Source of the DNA: Neocallimastix lanati (nom. inval.)
Lineage: Eukaryota > Neocallimastigomycota > Neocallimastigomycetes > Neocallimastigales > Neocallimastigaceae
Assembly (NCBI GenBank): GCA_016946835.1
Contig: JACVTC010000069.1
Span: 346,001-406,000 of the forward strand
DNA length: 60,000 bases
Reading direction: 5' to 3'
Numbering within the stretch: the stretch's first letter is position 1; each line of letters begins with the position of its first letter. Both the position numbers and the translations under genes were made by a program. Shown here piece by piece: positions 36,940 through 57,402 of the stretch. Under the pieces are notes generated by a model. It was not told where the DNA came from. It saw only the letters and a list, made by a program, of their open reading frames with translations, and searched no databases.

Positions 36940-37662
36940 TCATCAGTATTACAATTAGATTAAATCATCAAAAATGAGGGTTCAATTTTACAAGAACCTA
37001 AAAAAAATGGTATAATTTATAAAATGAAAATAAAGGATACATTTTTAATATTCTTTTATGGAAAATATTGATGTTATATAATCTATTTTAATGATTTCAA
37101 ATAAAATAATAGTCTTAACTTTTATTATGTATAGTTCAGGAATTACTAAAGAATAAAAAAAATATTCAAATGAGGATTAAAAAATAATGGGATGAAAAGA
37201 TATTAAAAATTATAGAATTTGAAAGAGAAAATGAATATTTAACATTATTGTTTCATCAAACACAATCTTGTAATTACATAATAAAAATTATAAATAAAAA
37301 GAGGAATATTTTTAAAAATGAATCTACTCAATATATTAATAATTTTTGTTATAAATATATAAATACTACAAATATCAAATACAAATAAAAATCTTATATA
37401 TGATTATATATGATAATGAAAAGTAATTTTTACTATTTTAATTAAAGTATATAAAACATATAAGAATTTCATAATAAAAAATATTAATTAATTATTTTTT
37501 TTTATTAAAATATTATAGAATTATTTATAACAATAAATTACTATATTCTTGGATTGTCCAAACTCCATCTAATAATAGTAATACATTATTAAATTCATCA
37601 GTATTTCCACCACCACTTTCATATGTTGATATTTATAAAAAAAATGAATAATTTAATTATAT

Positions 37663-38006
37663 GGGAATGGTGCACCAAATTACATTTCGCCAGGTTGCAT
37701 TTCGCCAATTTTTTGAATGCATGTAGCTTATTAAAAAAATGTGGTATTTAGCCAAATTAAAATAATCCAAGTTGCATTTCGCCAAATTGAAAATTATTAA
37801 ATAAATAAATAAATAAATAAATAAAATTAAATATTATTAATATCGAATAAAAACAATTTTAAAAAAAATTATTTTGAATTAATATTTATTTATTTATTCA
37901 TTTATTTATATCAATACTCCACATGTCGAAATTCAACTTGAGGAAATGCAATATTTTAATACTACGCCACTTGGCGAAATGCAATTTGGGGAAATGCAAC
38001 TCTCCC
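37663..38006 (+). mobile_element. MITE with 9-bp target duplication, copy 1
   Basis: A 344-bp non-coding element flanked by direct repeats TAATTATAT at 37654-37662 and 38007-38015. Its ends are imperfect inverted repeats (GGGAATGGTGCA… and the reverse complement of …GCAACTCTCCC). Repeats of the motif GCATTTCGCCA sit just inside both ends in opposite orientation. The middle is AT-rich with AAAT/ATTT tracts. Homologous to copy 2 in reverse orientation. A 9-bp duplication points to a Mutator-type (MULE) transposase as the mobilising enzyme, and no transposase gene is in the window. Confidence 0.85.
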
Positions 38007-38364
38007 TAATTATATATCTAATGTTGAATATATAATATTAATGAAAATATTTATATAGAGAATATAATGAATATAGTAATAATGAAAATACTAAAGAATT
38101 ATTAATTCAATCAAAAATAAAAACAATCAACCTTATAATAATGGTTAATTTATTTCATATATTGAATTAAAGGAAAATAATAAAAACAAAAATAATAGTA
38201 ATAATAGTAATAATAATATATTAAATAATAATAATAATAATAATTATAAATTAAGTCAAAATTTAAGGAAAAAAATCAAAAAAAAAAAAAAAAAAAAATA
38301 AAGAATAACGATATAAATTCTTTAAATTCAGAAAATAGAGAAATTTCATTTAATAATTAAATAA

Positions 38365-38366
<2 letters not shown>

Positions 38367-38404
<38 letters not shown>

Positions 38405-39231
38405 CAGGTGTTTACCGCCCTTGGTTTCGGCCCCCCTTAAGAACAGTAGGGATATTGAGGTTGTCTCACACTTCCATATAGGCAGATATTGTCCCTTCTG
38501 GACAGGCTTAATGAGTGTTCAAGTACTTTTTCTCTGAATGTTTCTCCAGTTCGTAACTTCCCTTTGAAGCAAGACTAATATAACCTAACCCTAGCTACAT
38601 TGGCTAATGTCAGAAAGGGGAGAGTTGCATTTCGACATGTTGCATTTCGACAAGTGGAGTATTGATAGAGTATTGATATAAATAAATGAGTAAATAAATA
38701 CTAATTCAAAATAATTTTTTTAAAATTGTTTTTATTCGATATTAATAATATTTAATTTTATTTATTGATTTATTTATTTATTTAATAATTTTCAATTTGG
38801 CGAAATGCAACTTGGCGAATTGCAATTTGGCTAAATTCCACATTTTTTTAATACGCCATATGCTTTCGAAAAAAATGGTGAAATGCAACCTGACGAAATG
38901 CAATTTGGTGAAATGCCCTACACACGTCAGAAAGATTGCAATTTAGTAGAATATATCTACATCACAAGTAGAATATATACCTACATGGACACATGAAATT
39001 ATGTACCCAAATGCTAGTAATTCCTTCATATATATATTAAATTACAGTATCTTTTCTATATTATTAATGAGTTTTAGAATAATAATATATATAAGAAGGA
39101 CATACTTAGCTGTAACCCTAACCACAATATTCTGTAAAAACCTCTTGTGACGAAAACCTAGTAAATGGTCATAGGAGGAGCCTTATGTATGCTAGCCCGA
39201 AGAGTAGCAACCAGGATAGAACTTAGTTCTA
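38367..39231 (-). mobile_element. Poly(A)-ended retroposon, copy B (interrupted)
   Basis: Minus-strand copy of the 9740-10270 retroposon. Its poly(A) tail appears as a run of 38 T at 38367-38404, preceded in element sense by GCCGAAACCAAGGGCGG. Direct repeats TAAATAATC at 38358-38366 and 39232-39240 are the target duplication. Without the nested MITE and its duplicated target it is about 548 bp. No coding potential. The combination of poly(A), a short target duplication and no terminal repeats indicates LINE-type target-primed integration. Confidence 0.85.
38618..38925 (-). mobile_element. MITE, copy 2, nested in the retroposon
   Basis: A 308-bp element flanked by GTCAGAAAG at 38609-38617 and 38926-38934. 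The uninterrupted retroposon at about 10020-10030 has one such site, so this is a later insertion. It is the reverse complement of copy 1, with the same GCATTTCGNCA motifs at both ends and the same central AAAAACAATTTT/AATATTATTAATATC-type core. Confidence 0.9.
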
Positions 39232-39849
39232 TAAATAATCAAGAAATTTCTTTTTCAAGCAAAATTGTAATGAAGTAAATAGTAGTAAAAATAAATATAT
39301 TAAAAATGATCAAATATCAAGCCCAATCATTAATAAAAGTTTATTATATAAAGACATATATCAGTCCATAGTAAGAAAAATTATAATAATTTCTAATAAA
39401 ATTAAAAAAATAATGATATAATAAATAATGATAGTTATTTAAAATTGACCCAAGTGTTTGGAATCTGTAGACATAGAAAAAAATCACTCTATTTTCTAAT
39501 TCATAAACATAATATTCACTAGTTTGAGTAATTAATTTATATTGTTCTTCAAAAGGATCATGGAGAGGACTTTCAGTTTTTGAATAATCAATTTTAAATT
39601 CTGTTGAATTAATATCTATTGAATATACGGGGTATTACTGGGATTTGAACGTGATGATGAAATTGTAAGTATTATCAGAGGTGAACATAAAAATATTTTC
39701 ATAAATGAAGATACTTTTTCGGACTCGATAATAAAGAATGAAAATTTTGATATTAATGATGAAAATGAAGACAAAGAATAAGATGATTAAGTAGAAAATG
39801 ATAATAAAACTGAATTAAATGAAAATGAAAAAATTATTAAAAAAAAAAG

Positions 39850-41079
39850 TTAAATTTGAATCAATTTTTAAAGAAAGGCAAACTAAATGAGAAATTAATA
39901 AATAAAAATATCAAAGAAGAATTTTCTTCACATTTAAATTTATGTAGGTAATCAATATTGATAATTTAAAAGGTTTTGAAAACATTGATAATAGTGATAA
40001 AGATAATATGAACAAAGATGAAAATAATAATCATTAATTTTAATAATTATGAAAATAGTTTAAATAAGCTATCATTTAAACAAAAGAATATGATATTTAA
40101 CTGGAAAATGAATGAGATATAAGTGAAATCGAAAATGATTTTAAAGAAATAAATGAAAAAGTAAATATTAACATATGAATATATATATATATTATTATTA
40201 AATTCATTAATATAATATTTCAATGATGAAATATAGTATTAATATAACAAAATTATCAAAAATATAAATTATTAAATAAATAATATAATAAAATAACAAA
40301 ATAATATGTATTTTGCAAAATTAAGTTTAAAAATTTATCATTTATTGAAACTTCAAATAAAAAAATATTATATACTGAAAAATTTATCAAAACTTTTAAT
40401 GATAATTTTGATGAAGAAAATACAATTCAAATTTAAATAAAATTGTATATCAGTAATTACCAGTAATTACTACAAAAATATAGTTTATGATACCCTTAAT
40501 AATTTTCACCAAACACAAAATATTTGTATTAAACACGTGACAATCTTATACTACAATACTTAATTAAAATATTAAATTATAAATAATACTTTTTTATAAC
40601 TTTGATTATTAATAAAAATAATAAATAAATCTGAAAATAAAAAAAGTAATAAATAAATAAATAAATAAATAAATAAATATTTATTTATTTATTTATTTAT
40701 TTATTATAAATGATATTAAAAAAAAAAAAATTATTATTAATTCATTAATTAAAAATCAAAGGAGGAAGAAAAAAAAATAAGAAATTTTTTTATTAGTTTT
40801 TATTATTTAGTTTAATAAAGAATATGTTCGTTTTATAGAAATTTTATTTATATTTTGACAGCCATAATAAAATTCATTATAAGAATTAATAATAAAAAAA
40901 TTAAAAATTACAAATAAAATTAAAATAAAATAAGAAAGATATCATTTTTGTTTTATTTTAATTTTTTTTCTTAAAATGTATTTCTTTTAATAAATAATTT
41001 ATTATTAAAATTAATAATAGAAAATCAATAAAAAATTTTATATAACATTCTATAATTTTACATGTAAGAATTTTGTTTA

Positions 41080-41130
<51 letters not shown>

Positions 41131-41722
41131 GTGCATAATATTTTTTATAATAGCATTATTAATAAAAATTATAGTTAAAAAAAAAAAAAAAAAAAAGCGA
41201 AAATGTTATTTTGATATTTTAATAATATCAAGCAAGGATATTTAATGATAATAATTATATAAATGAAATAAAATTGTACTTTTTTTTTTTTTTTTTTTTT
41301 TTTTTCAATTTTAAATAAAGTTTTTAACAAATTTTTAAAATATATTTTTAATGTAATCTATAATTACTTTTTAATAGTTTCTTTTTTTTATAACCAAACA
41401 AAATTAATATATAATTAGGAAACTGTAATTTTGAAAAACTAAATTTATAATAAATAATAAAACTATTTAATGAAATTTTTTAGTTTAACTATAATTCATT
41501 ATATTTAAAATAAATTATAATCCTTATAAAATTTTTTAAAAAAATATATTTATAAAAATTTCTATTTTATTAATAATGTAAAAATGAAATGTGTTTTCTA
41601 TAAGTAGTAAATTCAAATTATTTTATATATTATACTAATTTATATGTATATTGATATATGTAATTTAAATATATTAATTCAAATAATTTTGCTTTAATTT
41701 ATATATAAGTAGATAGAACTAT
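39850..41722. other. AT-rich spacer
   Basis: Asn/Asp/Glu-type AT-rich words continue to about 40440 (possibly more of the decayed coding region) and then give way to homopolymers. It includes a perfect 54-bp (AAAT)n/(ATTT)n palindrome at 40652-40705 and long poly(T) at 41085-41124 and 41280-41305. The last few hundred bases precede the UPF0652 gene. Confidence 0.55.
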
Positions 41723-46437
<4,715 letters not shown>

Positions 46438-47095
46438 ACATCTCAAAATTTAATGATAAGAATAACAAAAAATAAAAAAATAAAAAATAAAAAATAAAGT
46501 TGAAGTATGAAAATTTCAAAGTTTTATTAAAACATAATTCTTTTTTTCTTTTTTTCTTTTTTTTTTTTTTTATACTTAAAATAAAAATGAAAGAAAATTA
46601 TTATTATTATTATTATTATTATTATAATAATAATAATTATAATGATAATAATAAAAAGATATTATCTTGTAATTTTTTTTTTTGTTTATTTTTTATTATT
46701 ATTTAACTAATTATATTTATATTATTTTAAGAAAAGAAAAAAGATCAAAATAATAACTAAATTAAATAAAATCTACCTACTCACAATTAATTAATATAAT
46801 TAATACCATTACTTCTATTTTAATTTTTAATTTTTAATTTTTAATTTTAATTTTTATTTTATTTTATTTTATTTATTTTTTTTTTTTTTTGTTATTTGTT
46901 TATTATTATTACTATTATTATTTTAAATATATATAATATAAACATATTATTATTAAATATAACTTATATTAATATAATCCAAATTTATGATAATTAAAAA
47001 TAACCTTTTTTCTTTTTTTCCTTATTTAAAACAACGTAAGATTTTATTTATTATATTTATTAATAAAACTATTATTTATAAAATTTATAATATCA

Positions 47096-47139
<44 letters not shown>

Positions 47140-47227
47140 ATATATATATATATATGCTTTATTTATTTTTATTCAATTTTTAAATTTTTATTTTTATTTA
47201 TTTTTTTATTTATTTTTTTTTTTAAAA

Positions 47228-47276
<49 letters not shown>

Positions 47277-47443
47277 TTTTTTATGATAATTTGATTTATA
47301 TTTTTACTTTACATGTTATATGGCTTTTATTATTATTATTATTTCTTTTTCACTATTTAATTTCGATCTTTTGACACTTTCTTTATTTCATTTGAGATTT
47401 ATTTATATAAATTTATTTAATTATTTTTATTTTATTTTTTTTA

Positions 47444-47483
<40 letters not shown>

Positions 47484-47518
47484 TTGCATATTTTAAAATT
47501 TTTATAACTTTATGTTAA

Positions 47519-47563
<45 letters not shown>

Positions 47564-47609
47564 TTTAATTTCTCAAAACTTTAAATTTATGATTTTGTTA
47601 TCAGCTAAT
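46438..47609. other. Convergent intergenic region
   Basis: 3' ends of the UPF0652 gene (+) and Arp2 (-). Poly(T), (AT)n at about 47235-47264 and ATT repeats. The Ile/Phe/Tyr ORFs here are low complexity and spurious. Confidence 0.65.
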
Positions 47610-47909
47610 TTAAATTTTAATACCATGCATTTCAAGAGCCTTTTCTATACCGTTTTCATCTATTTCTTGCTTAGTGATCCAGAATTCTGGTCTATCTTTG
47701 TAAATTTCAGCTAATACAGCACCACCAATGAATACCAAATGCTTACGAGTTGGTGGATCTTCAACCTTAATCTTGAATTTCTATTATTATATTAAGATTT
47801 TAAATAAATACAAAATAATATATATAATATATATATCCAAATAATCATAATGTTCATAATGTTTATATTTTAATAAATACATATATTTTTTAATCAGAAT
47901 AATATAATT

Positions 47910-47965
<56 letters not shown>

Positions 47966-49756
47966 GCTGTTTTAAACTTATTCAAACAATATATATATAT
48001 ATAAATAAATAAATATTTAATACTAACACTTAAACGAGAAGTATCACCATTAAGAACCTTTTCTAAGTATAATTGTTTAACTTCCTTTTCTAGTCTACTT
48101 GGTAAACCAGGATACATAGATGAACCACCAGATAATACAATATGTTTATAAAGTTCAGATCTAATATCAATATCACCAGATTGAATAGTATTGAATAACA
48201 ATTCTTTTATTTTCATTTTTATTTTTATTAAGTTTTTGATAATAATAATAGTAATGATAATGATAACGATTTAAAATCATTATAAAAAAGATATAATTTT
48301 TTTTTAATTAAAATATGGTAATAAATATATAAATTATTGAAAATAAATGCATATTAATACAAGAAATAAATTTCTGTAAATTTTATTAAATATTTATTAT
48401 AAATAAAATTTAAAATACTCACCAGCAACACCCATTGATTCAACATCAACTAAATGTGGTTGGAATAAAGCTTCTGGAGCTTCAAAACGTTCATTACTAA
48501 CCTTAATAACTCTACCATCTGGTAACTAAAAAAAATCGATTTTATTTAATAAATTATTATTATTAATCATTATTAACCATTATTTTTCAATTTTTTTTAT
48601 TTAATTTATTTTAATATATATATATATATATATTTTCTCTTATTGGTTTATTTAATTTTAATATATATATATAATAAATATATGTATTTATAATGCTTAC
48701 AGTGTAATTTTCAACTAAAACTGTTGTTTCTGTTGCTAATTTTTGTTCTAAATTTAAATCATAACTTTAATATATAATATATTATTATTATTATTATTAA
48801 ACATTATTAATTTTAAATATTATAATTAAATATTATTGAATAATGGTGTATATATATATATATATAATAAATTAAAAACAGAAAAAATAATTATTTATTT
48901 TATTTTTATTTACCCAACATAACATAATTTTTCCTTCATTTGACGAATGGTTTCAAAATCAGCAGTACTATTGAATGGATAACCCTTAAGAAGTAATAAT
49001 TTAATAAGGTAACGAGTAATATCACGACCAGCAATATCTAAACGTCTAGTTAAATGTGGTAATGCGAAACCTTCATAAATTGGTACAATGTGAGTAACAC
49101 CATCACCAGAATCAACAACAACACCAGTTTGAATACCTTGACCATATAAAGTAAGAACAGCTTGAATAGCAACATAAACAGCTTGGAAGCCATAACGATC
49201 AAACATAGTTTGAACCATCTTTATACGATTATTCTTTGGATTTTGAGCTGGTTCAGTTAATAATACTTTACATTCTTTTGGATCAATCTTCAACTTTTCA
49301 TAAAAGGTGTAATCCCAGAGGTGGAACATATCTTCCCAATTAACAATAATACCATTTTCCATTGGGTATTTAAGTTCAAGCATTGTACGAAGTTCAGCTG
49401 CTTCCTCACCAACCATAATATCTTTTAATTCAACATCACCAACTTTTTCTTCAGCTCTCATAATTGGACGACCAATCATAGCTGGGAAAATAGCAGTTGG
49501 AAAGTTTTGACCAGCGAAACCACACTTTACAAACTATATTTAAAAAATAAAAAAAAAAAGTGTTTATTAAATATTATCCGTAAAGCAAAATAAAATATAT
49601 ATTTAAAAAATAAAAAAAAAAAAAAGTGTTTATTAAATAATATCCGTAAAGCAAAATAAAATAAAATAAAATAAAATAAAAATAATATATAAAATAAATA
49701 TCATTTATATTAATATTATAAAAATGTTTAAAATTCTTATAATAATTGACTGTATT

Positions 49757-49810
<54 letters not shown>

Positions 49811-50207
49811 TTTATTTCAAGAAAAATGTTTATCATATTTTCAAAAACTATTAAATTCTCAATTTATTCATTTATCAAAATGGAGCATCCACTCTAATAT
49901 ATATCATAATTTTTGTTATTATAATATTCCAAAATATTTACTAAATTTAATACATAATATTTATTTATCTTTTAAATTCATAACAAAAAATATTTTTATA
50001 TTGTATTCTTAATCAAAAGAATATATCATTATCAATATAATAATTATAAAATTTATTGATGGGAAATCCATTATTTATTTCATATTTTGAATCTATTAAA
50101 AGTAAAAAAAAAAAAAAAAAAAAGATATATATTAGAATATTATTATATAAAATACTTACACCTGTTCCATTATCACAAACAACAGTTGTTCTAGAGGAAT
50201 CGGACAT
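47610..50207 (-). CDS. ARP2: Actin-related protein 2 (Arp2/3 complex)
   Basis: Six exons on the minus strand: 50160-50207, 48914-49533, 48701-48764, 48423-48525, 48028-48203 and 47610-47780, joining to 393 residues, the usual Arp2 length. Arp2 with Arp3 and five other subunits nucleates branched actin filaments, for example at endocytic sites. Visible motifs: the phosphate-1 loop VVCDNGTG at 9-16 continuing across the intron with [28 protein letters not shown]; the phosphate-2 loop [47 protein letters not shown]; and [19 protein letters not shown] near the end. The sequence clearly follows Arp2 rather than actin or Arp3. Introns use GTAAGT, GTAAAT, GTAAGC, GTGAGT and GTTAGT donors. Intron 1 is about 630 bp and carries a tandem duplication and a 49-nt poly(T) tract. 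Start context is TTAAAATGTCC. Confidence 0.96.
49535..49662. repeat. Tandem duplication at the Arp2 intron-1 acceptor
   Basis: A unit of about 61-67 bp occurs twice head to tail (49535-49595 and 49596-49662). Both copies share TATATTTAAAAAATAA, GTGTTTATTAAAT and ATCCGTAAAGCAAAATAAAA. The first copy borders exon 2, so it contains the acceptor region of intron 1. Confidence 0.85.
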
Positions 50208-52659
<2,452 letters not shown>

Positions 52660-54212
52660 TTAAAGGCTTTGGAGAATATCATAAATTTTATCAACACGTT
52701 GAAAATTATTATCAACAATATTAATTAAATAATACTCATTTGAAATTTTATCAATAACTTCATATGCTTTAGAATTATTTTCATAAAGATCTTTCCATAC
52801 ATTCCATAATGAAAAAGCTTCATCTTTCCAAGCTAAGAAACTATTCAATTCAACAATAGTTGGTTGAATAATTTCACGACCTGGGAATACACCCCAAGTT
52901 ACTGCATTAGCAGATTCATTCTTTTGATTTGTTTTCAAATCACCTTTCTGATTAATAGCATAATAGGAAAGGTAGTCATCATCCTTAATTGCTTGTTCTA
53001 ATTTATCTAATTTTTCTGTACTAATAAATAATTCTAAATATGCCTTTTGGAAAACGAATCCATTCTTTGGACCCCATCCATGAACTTTATCATTAGATGG
53101 AACTCCATTAACAGAAGGTTGACTGTTTATAGAAAGGAAACCCTTCTTATTTATATTAATAAGACGTTCACGAATAACAGAAGATTCAGCATGAAGAGCA
53201 GTTTCACACCAAGGTAATGCCTTAATTTCACCTTTAAGATATTTTGAAAAGACATCAAATACGTCTTCTGGTTTTTCTGGATTACCCCACATATTCAGGC
53301 AAGCTTCATTGGAATATTTAAATGATGACGACGAGTGAAGATTAACTTCACCATAGGCTGGAGAACGAGAATCACCCCATCTACCATTAGGGAATTCATC
53401 CCATGAATCTGTACGTTGTATATAACTCTTAATACGATTTCTCCAGAAGATTGGACGAACATTTTCCTTCAATCTATTGTTCTTCAAACTTCTATTCCAT
53501 GGAAGAGGTTTTACAACTTCTTGTGATTGAGCTAAGCCTAAGTTTTCAAGAATAACTCTAGCAGAACGTTCTAAATTCATCGTATATATATGAATACCTG
53601 GAATTCCATTTTCTATAAGTTTCTTAGCCATTTCAGTTAGAAGTTTAATACCATATTCTTTTACAGCTTGATCATCTTCCTTTATTGGTTCTAAATCTTG
53701 TAAAATATATTCTGGAACAGAAGTACCATTCATACGAACCATATTGATAAATTTATCATAAGTTTGAATTGGTAAAAGACCTGGAAGAATTGGACAATTA
53801 ATACCTGCTGCTCTACAATCCTTAACCCATTGTAAGAAAAGATCCACATCATAGAAATATTGAGATATAATATATTCACCACCAGCATCAATTTTTTGTT
53901 TTAAGAATTTTAAATCATCTTCCTTTGATGGACTATCTGGGTGAACTTCTGGATAACCAGCTACACCAATACCGAAGAAATCACCATAATTCTTCTTAAT
54001 GTATTGAATTAAATCAACAGCATAAGAAAAACCATTTTTACACTTAGTCCAATCTTTAACACCACGTGGTGGATCACCACGAAGTGCAAAAATGTTTTGA
54101 ACACCAGCTTTTTTAGCTTCCTATTTTATTGTTTAATTTTATGTATGTATGCCAAAATCCGGATTACAATGTCAGTTATTAATTTAAGTAACAATAAAAA
54201 TAATATCAATAT

Positions 54213-54243
<31 letters not shown>

Positions 54244-54751
54244 CTAACCTTAAGTGCATGATCAATTTTTTCAACTGGCATATTTGTACAGGTCAAATGC
54301 ATATTTGTTTCTAAACCATATACTGTTTGCGCATTTGAGCAAATTTCAATAGTTAGGTCAGAAGTAACACCACCAGCATTCCAAGTTACATCAATGAATT
54401 CTGGACCTAGTAATGCCATTCTTTCAAAACGATCATATAAATTATTAACACCCTTTTATTTAAAAATAAAAATAAAAATATTACAAAATATTACTATTTA
54501 ATTTTAATTTTAATTTTATTTTTATTTTTATTTCTATTTTATTTTTTAATTATATTTAATTAATATTTATATTTAATTTTTTATCTTTCTTTTTTATTAT
54601 TTATTAAATAATATTAATAAATTAATATTATTTTAATTAATCAATTAATAAAAATAATAAATACCTGTGGAGTCTTTGGTGGGAAATATTCAAAAGAGCA
54701 AAATGTTCTCTTTTGTTGAATAGCTTTTTCAATTTTTTTTATAATTTTCAT
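52660..54751 (-). CDS. Methylenetetrahydrofolate reductase
   Basis: Three exons: 54665-54751, 54249-54452 and 52660-54120, giving 583 residues. It reduces 5,10-methylene-THF to 5-methyl-THF with FAD and NAD(P)H, supplying methyl groups for methionine synthesis. The N-terminal TIM-barrel half has FEYFPPKT with E21 at the position of the catalytic Glu, [54 protein letters not shown] and [10 protein letters not shown]. The C-terminal regulatory half (about 300-583) has the [19 protein letters not shown] region and [14 protein letters not shown], the eukaryotic SAM-responsive type domain. Length and order match eukaryotic enzymes such as yeast Met13. Intron 2 has a GTTAGT donor and a poly(T) tract. 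Start context is TTTAAAATGAAA. Confidence 0.96.
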
Positions 54752-55377
54752 TTTAAATGAATATTATATGAAATAAATAAAATAATATAATAGAGGTATA
54801 TTAAAGTGTCTCGATGTACTGTTTAAAATATTAAATTTAAATTTATTTAATAGTTATTTTATATTCACATATATATATAATAAATGAATGTCAATATTTC
54901 GTTATAAAATAATATATATATATATATATAAGTATTTAAAAAAAAAGAAATATATATATATTATTGATATTTTCTATACAAAAATTACTAGTGAAATAAT
55001 TATGATTTAAATATTATAGAATAAGTTGTTATTTTCCATATATTTTAATTTTCAATATTTTATATATAAATATCTCCATATACAATTATTTCATAAATTT
55101 TTCATTTTATAATATATTTATTTTACTTTTGTAAGTAATTCGTATTTTTATTCTTCTTGCTAAATAATTATTTATTGTTTTTCTTTATTATGAGAGATGT
55201 TTTTACTTAAAATTATTTTTTAATTTTTCATTTTTTTTTTTTTTTTTTTAGTAATAGCAAAGAGAAAAAAAAAAAATTACTCTTTCGATAAATAATTATT
55301 TTTTATATATTTACAATTACTCTTATTTCTTGTAATATCAGATTATACTTTTAAATTATTATATTAAAAAAATAACT

Positions 55378-55424
<47 letters not shown>

Positions 55425-57358
55425 AAAAAAAAGTTATAAAAGAAAAGGATGTTTGTTTTATGTTTTATATTTAATTTTTTTTATAATCAATATTTCGCAT
55501 ATTAATATAATTATTGTATATTAATTCATATCATATAAATTACATATATTATAAATCGATTAATAATATATGATCTATTTGTAACCAATAAAGTAAAATT
55601 ATAATTAAAATATTAAAAATAAAATTTAATATATAATTTACTATAAATGAAAGAGAAAGAAAAACGTTCCCAAAAAAAAAAAAATTTATAACATTATATA
55701 TTAAAATATTTATTTTGATTAATATATTTATGTTGATATATTAATATATTAAATCAATTAATACACGTTTATACTAAATAACAAGAGATAGTCATTATAA
55801 TATTAATACGTTAAAAATAATTGTAAATTTTATTTTAGAGCAATGAAAACATCAAATTTGGATTATTATTATTATTATTATTAATGTTATTATTATTACT
55901 ATTATTATTATCATTAATTATTATTATTTATTTTTTATTATTACATTTCATTATTATTTATCATCTTTTATTTATCATTTATTATTTATTATCATTTACT
56001 ATTATTTATTAATATTATTTATTAATATTATTATCTATTATTTATTATTATTATCTATTATTTTTTATTATTGTCATTTTTATTATTATTTATCATCCAT
56101 TATTTATCATTTATTTATCATCTATTATTTATCATATATTATTTATCATATATTATTTATTATTTATTATTTATTATTTATTAATTATTATTTATTATTT
56201 ATTATTTATTATTTATTAATTATTATTTATTATTTATTATGTATTATTTACTTATTTACTTATTATTCATTATTATTTATTATTATCATTTACTATTACT
56301 ATTATTATTAACTTTTTATCTTTATAGTTATATTACATATTTTTCATTAAAATAATATTTAAATTTTATTATAATTATTATTATTATTTAATATTTTTTT
56401 CATTTATATTTTCATTTATCTTTTTATTATAAACCATTTGAAAATAATCAAACAAATATTTTATTAATTGAAACTGTAATATATTTTAAATATTTATTAA
56501 TTTTTGATTGAACTAATATCATTTTGGGCTTAACTTTATTCAAATTATATTTATTTAACTTAAGACGCGAAGTTTTTATTTTCATTTTTAAATTATGAAT
56601 TTCTCATAGAAATATAAGTTAAGTGTTTCCAATACTACAATTCTAAAATTTCCTATCATTTCAAAATATATCTTTTTGTAATTTTTATTATAATTATTTA
56701 TATATTTATATTTTAAAATAAATTAAAAAATGAAATAATACATTTTAAAAAAAAATAACATAAAAAAAAAATAAAAAAAAAAAAAAAAAGTAGTAAATTC
56801 TTCACTTTATATACGAAATTTTAATATATATATATATATTTAAAATTCTGTATTTAATAATAAAATATCCATTATCTTTAATTTTTACATAATGAATAAA
56901 ATATAATTTAATAAAATTTTCTTTTTTTTTTTTTTTTTTACTCATAATTTGTTTATTCATTTTAATGCGTTATGAAGTATATATAATAAAATAACAGAAT
57001 TATTAATTAAATATATATTATATTATATTTATTTAATTATATTATTCTCTTTAGTTAAACGTCACTTTACTTTATATTTTTCATAATCTAATTTCAATTA
57101 TTTATAATTTATTATTTAATTATTTATTTAATTATTTAATAATTATAATTGTATTTCATTTTTAATAGTAAATAATAAATAATAAATAATAAATAATAAA
57201 TAATAACCTAATTACTTTCTAATTACTTTTCTCTTGTTTATAAAATAAAAAAAGGTATATAATTTATTTAATTTAATAAAAATATTTTTAATATAACTTT
57301 ATTTGGAATACTTCAATGAAAAATTATCTGTGGTATTGGATATAAATTATATTACATG

Positions 57359-57402
<44 letters not shown>

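Larger units (their letters stand above)
36940..39830 (+). pseudogene. Decayed coding region broken by insertions
   Basis: Plus-strand reading frames with coding-like composition appear in pieces: about 37215-37390 (FERENEYLTLLFHQTQ…), about 37515-37650 (LLYSWIVQTPSNNSN…, ending at a stop), about 38050-38150, and about 39625-39780 (GFERDDEIVSIIRGEHK…, then acidic Asn/Asp/Glu-rich). Between 39450 and 39600 a minus-strand frame is coding-like instead (TESPLHDPFEEQYKLITQ…), so an inversion or a second gene fragment is possible. Stops and frameshifts separate the pieces. A MITE and a retroposon, both with target duplications, interrupt it. I do not recognise the protein. The pieces look like a once spliced, low-complexity-rich gene. 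Confidence 0.35.

Noticed and set aside
36940-40450. CRISPR-like array from the repeated GCATTTCGCCA motifs
   Set aside because: Few, irregularly spaced and inverted copies confined to transposon ends, and the genome is eukaryotic.
40652-40705. 54-bp perfect palindrome
   Set aside because: Only the meeting point of an (AAAT)n and an (ATTT)n microsatellite; low information content.
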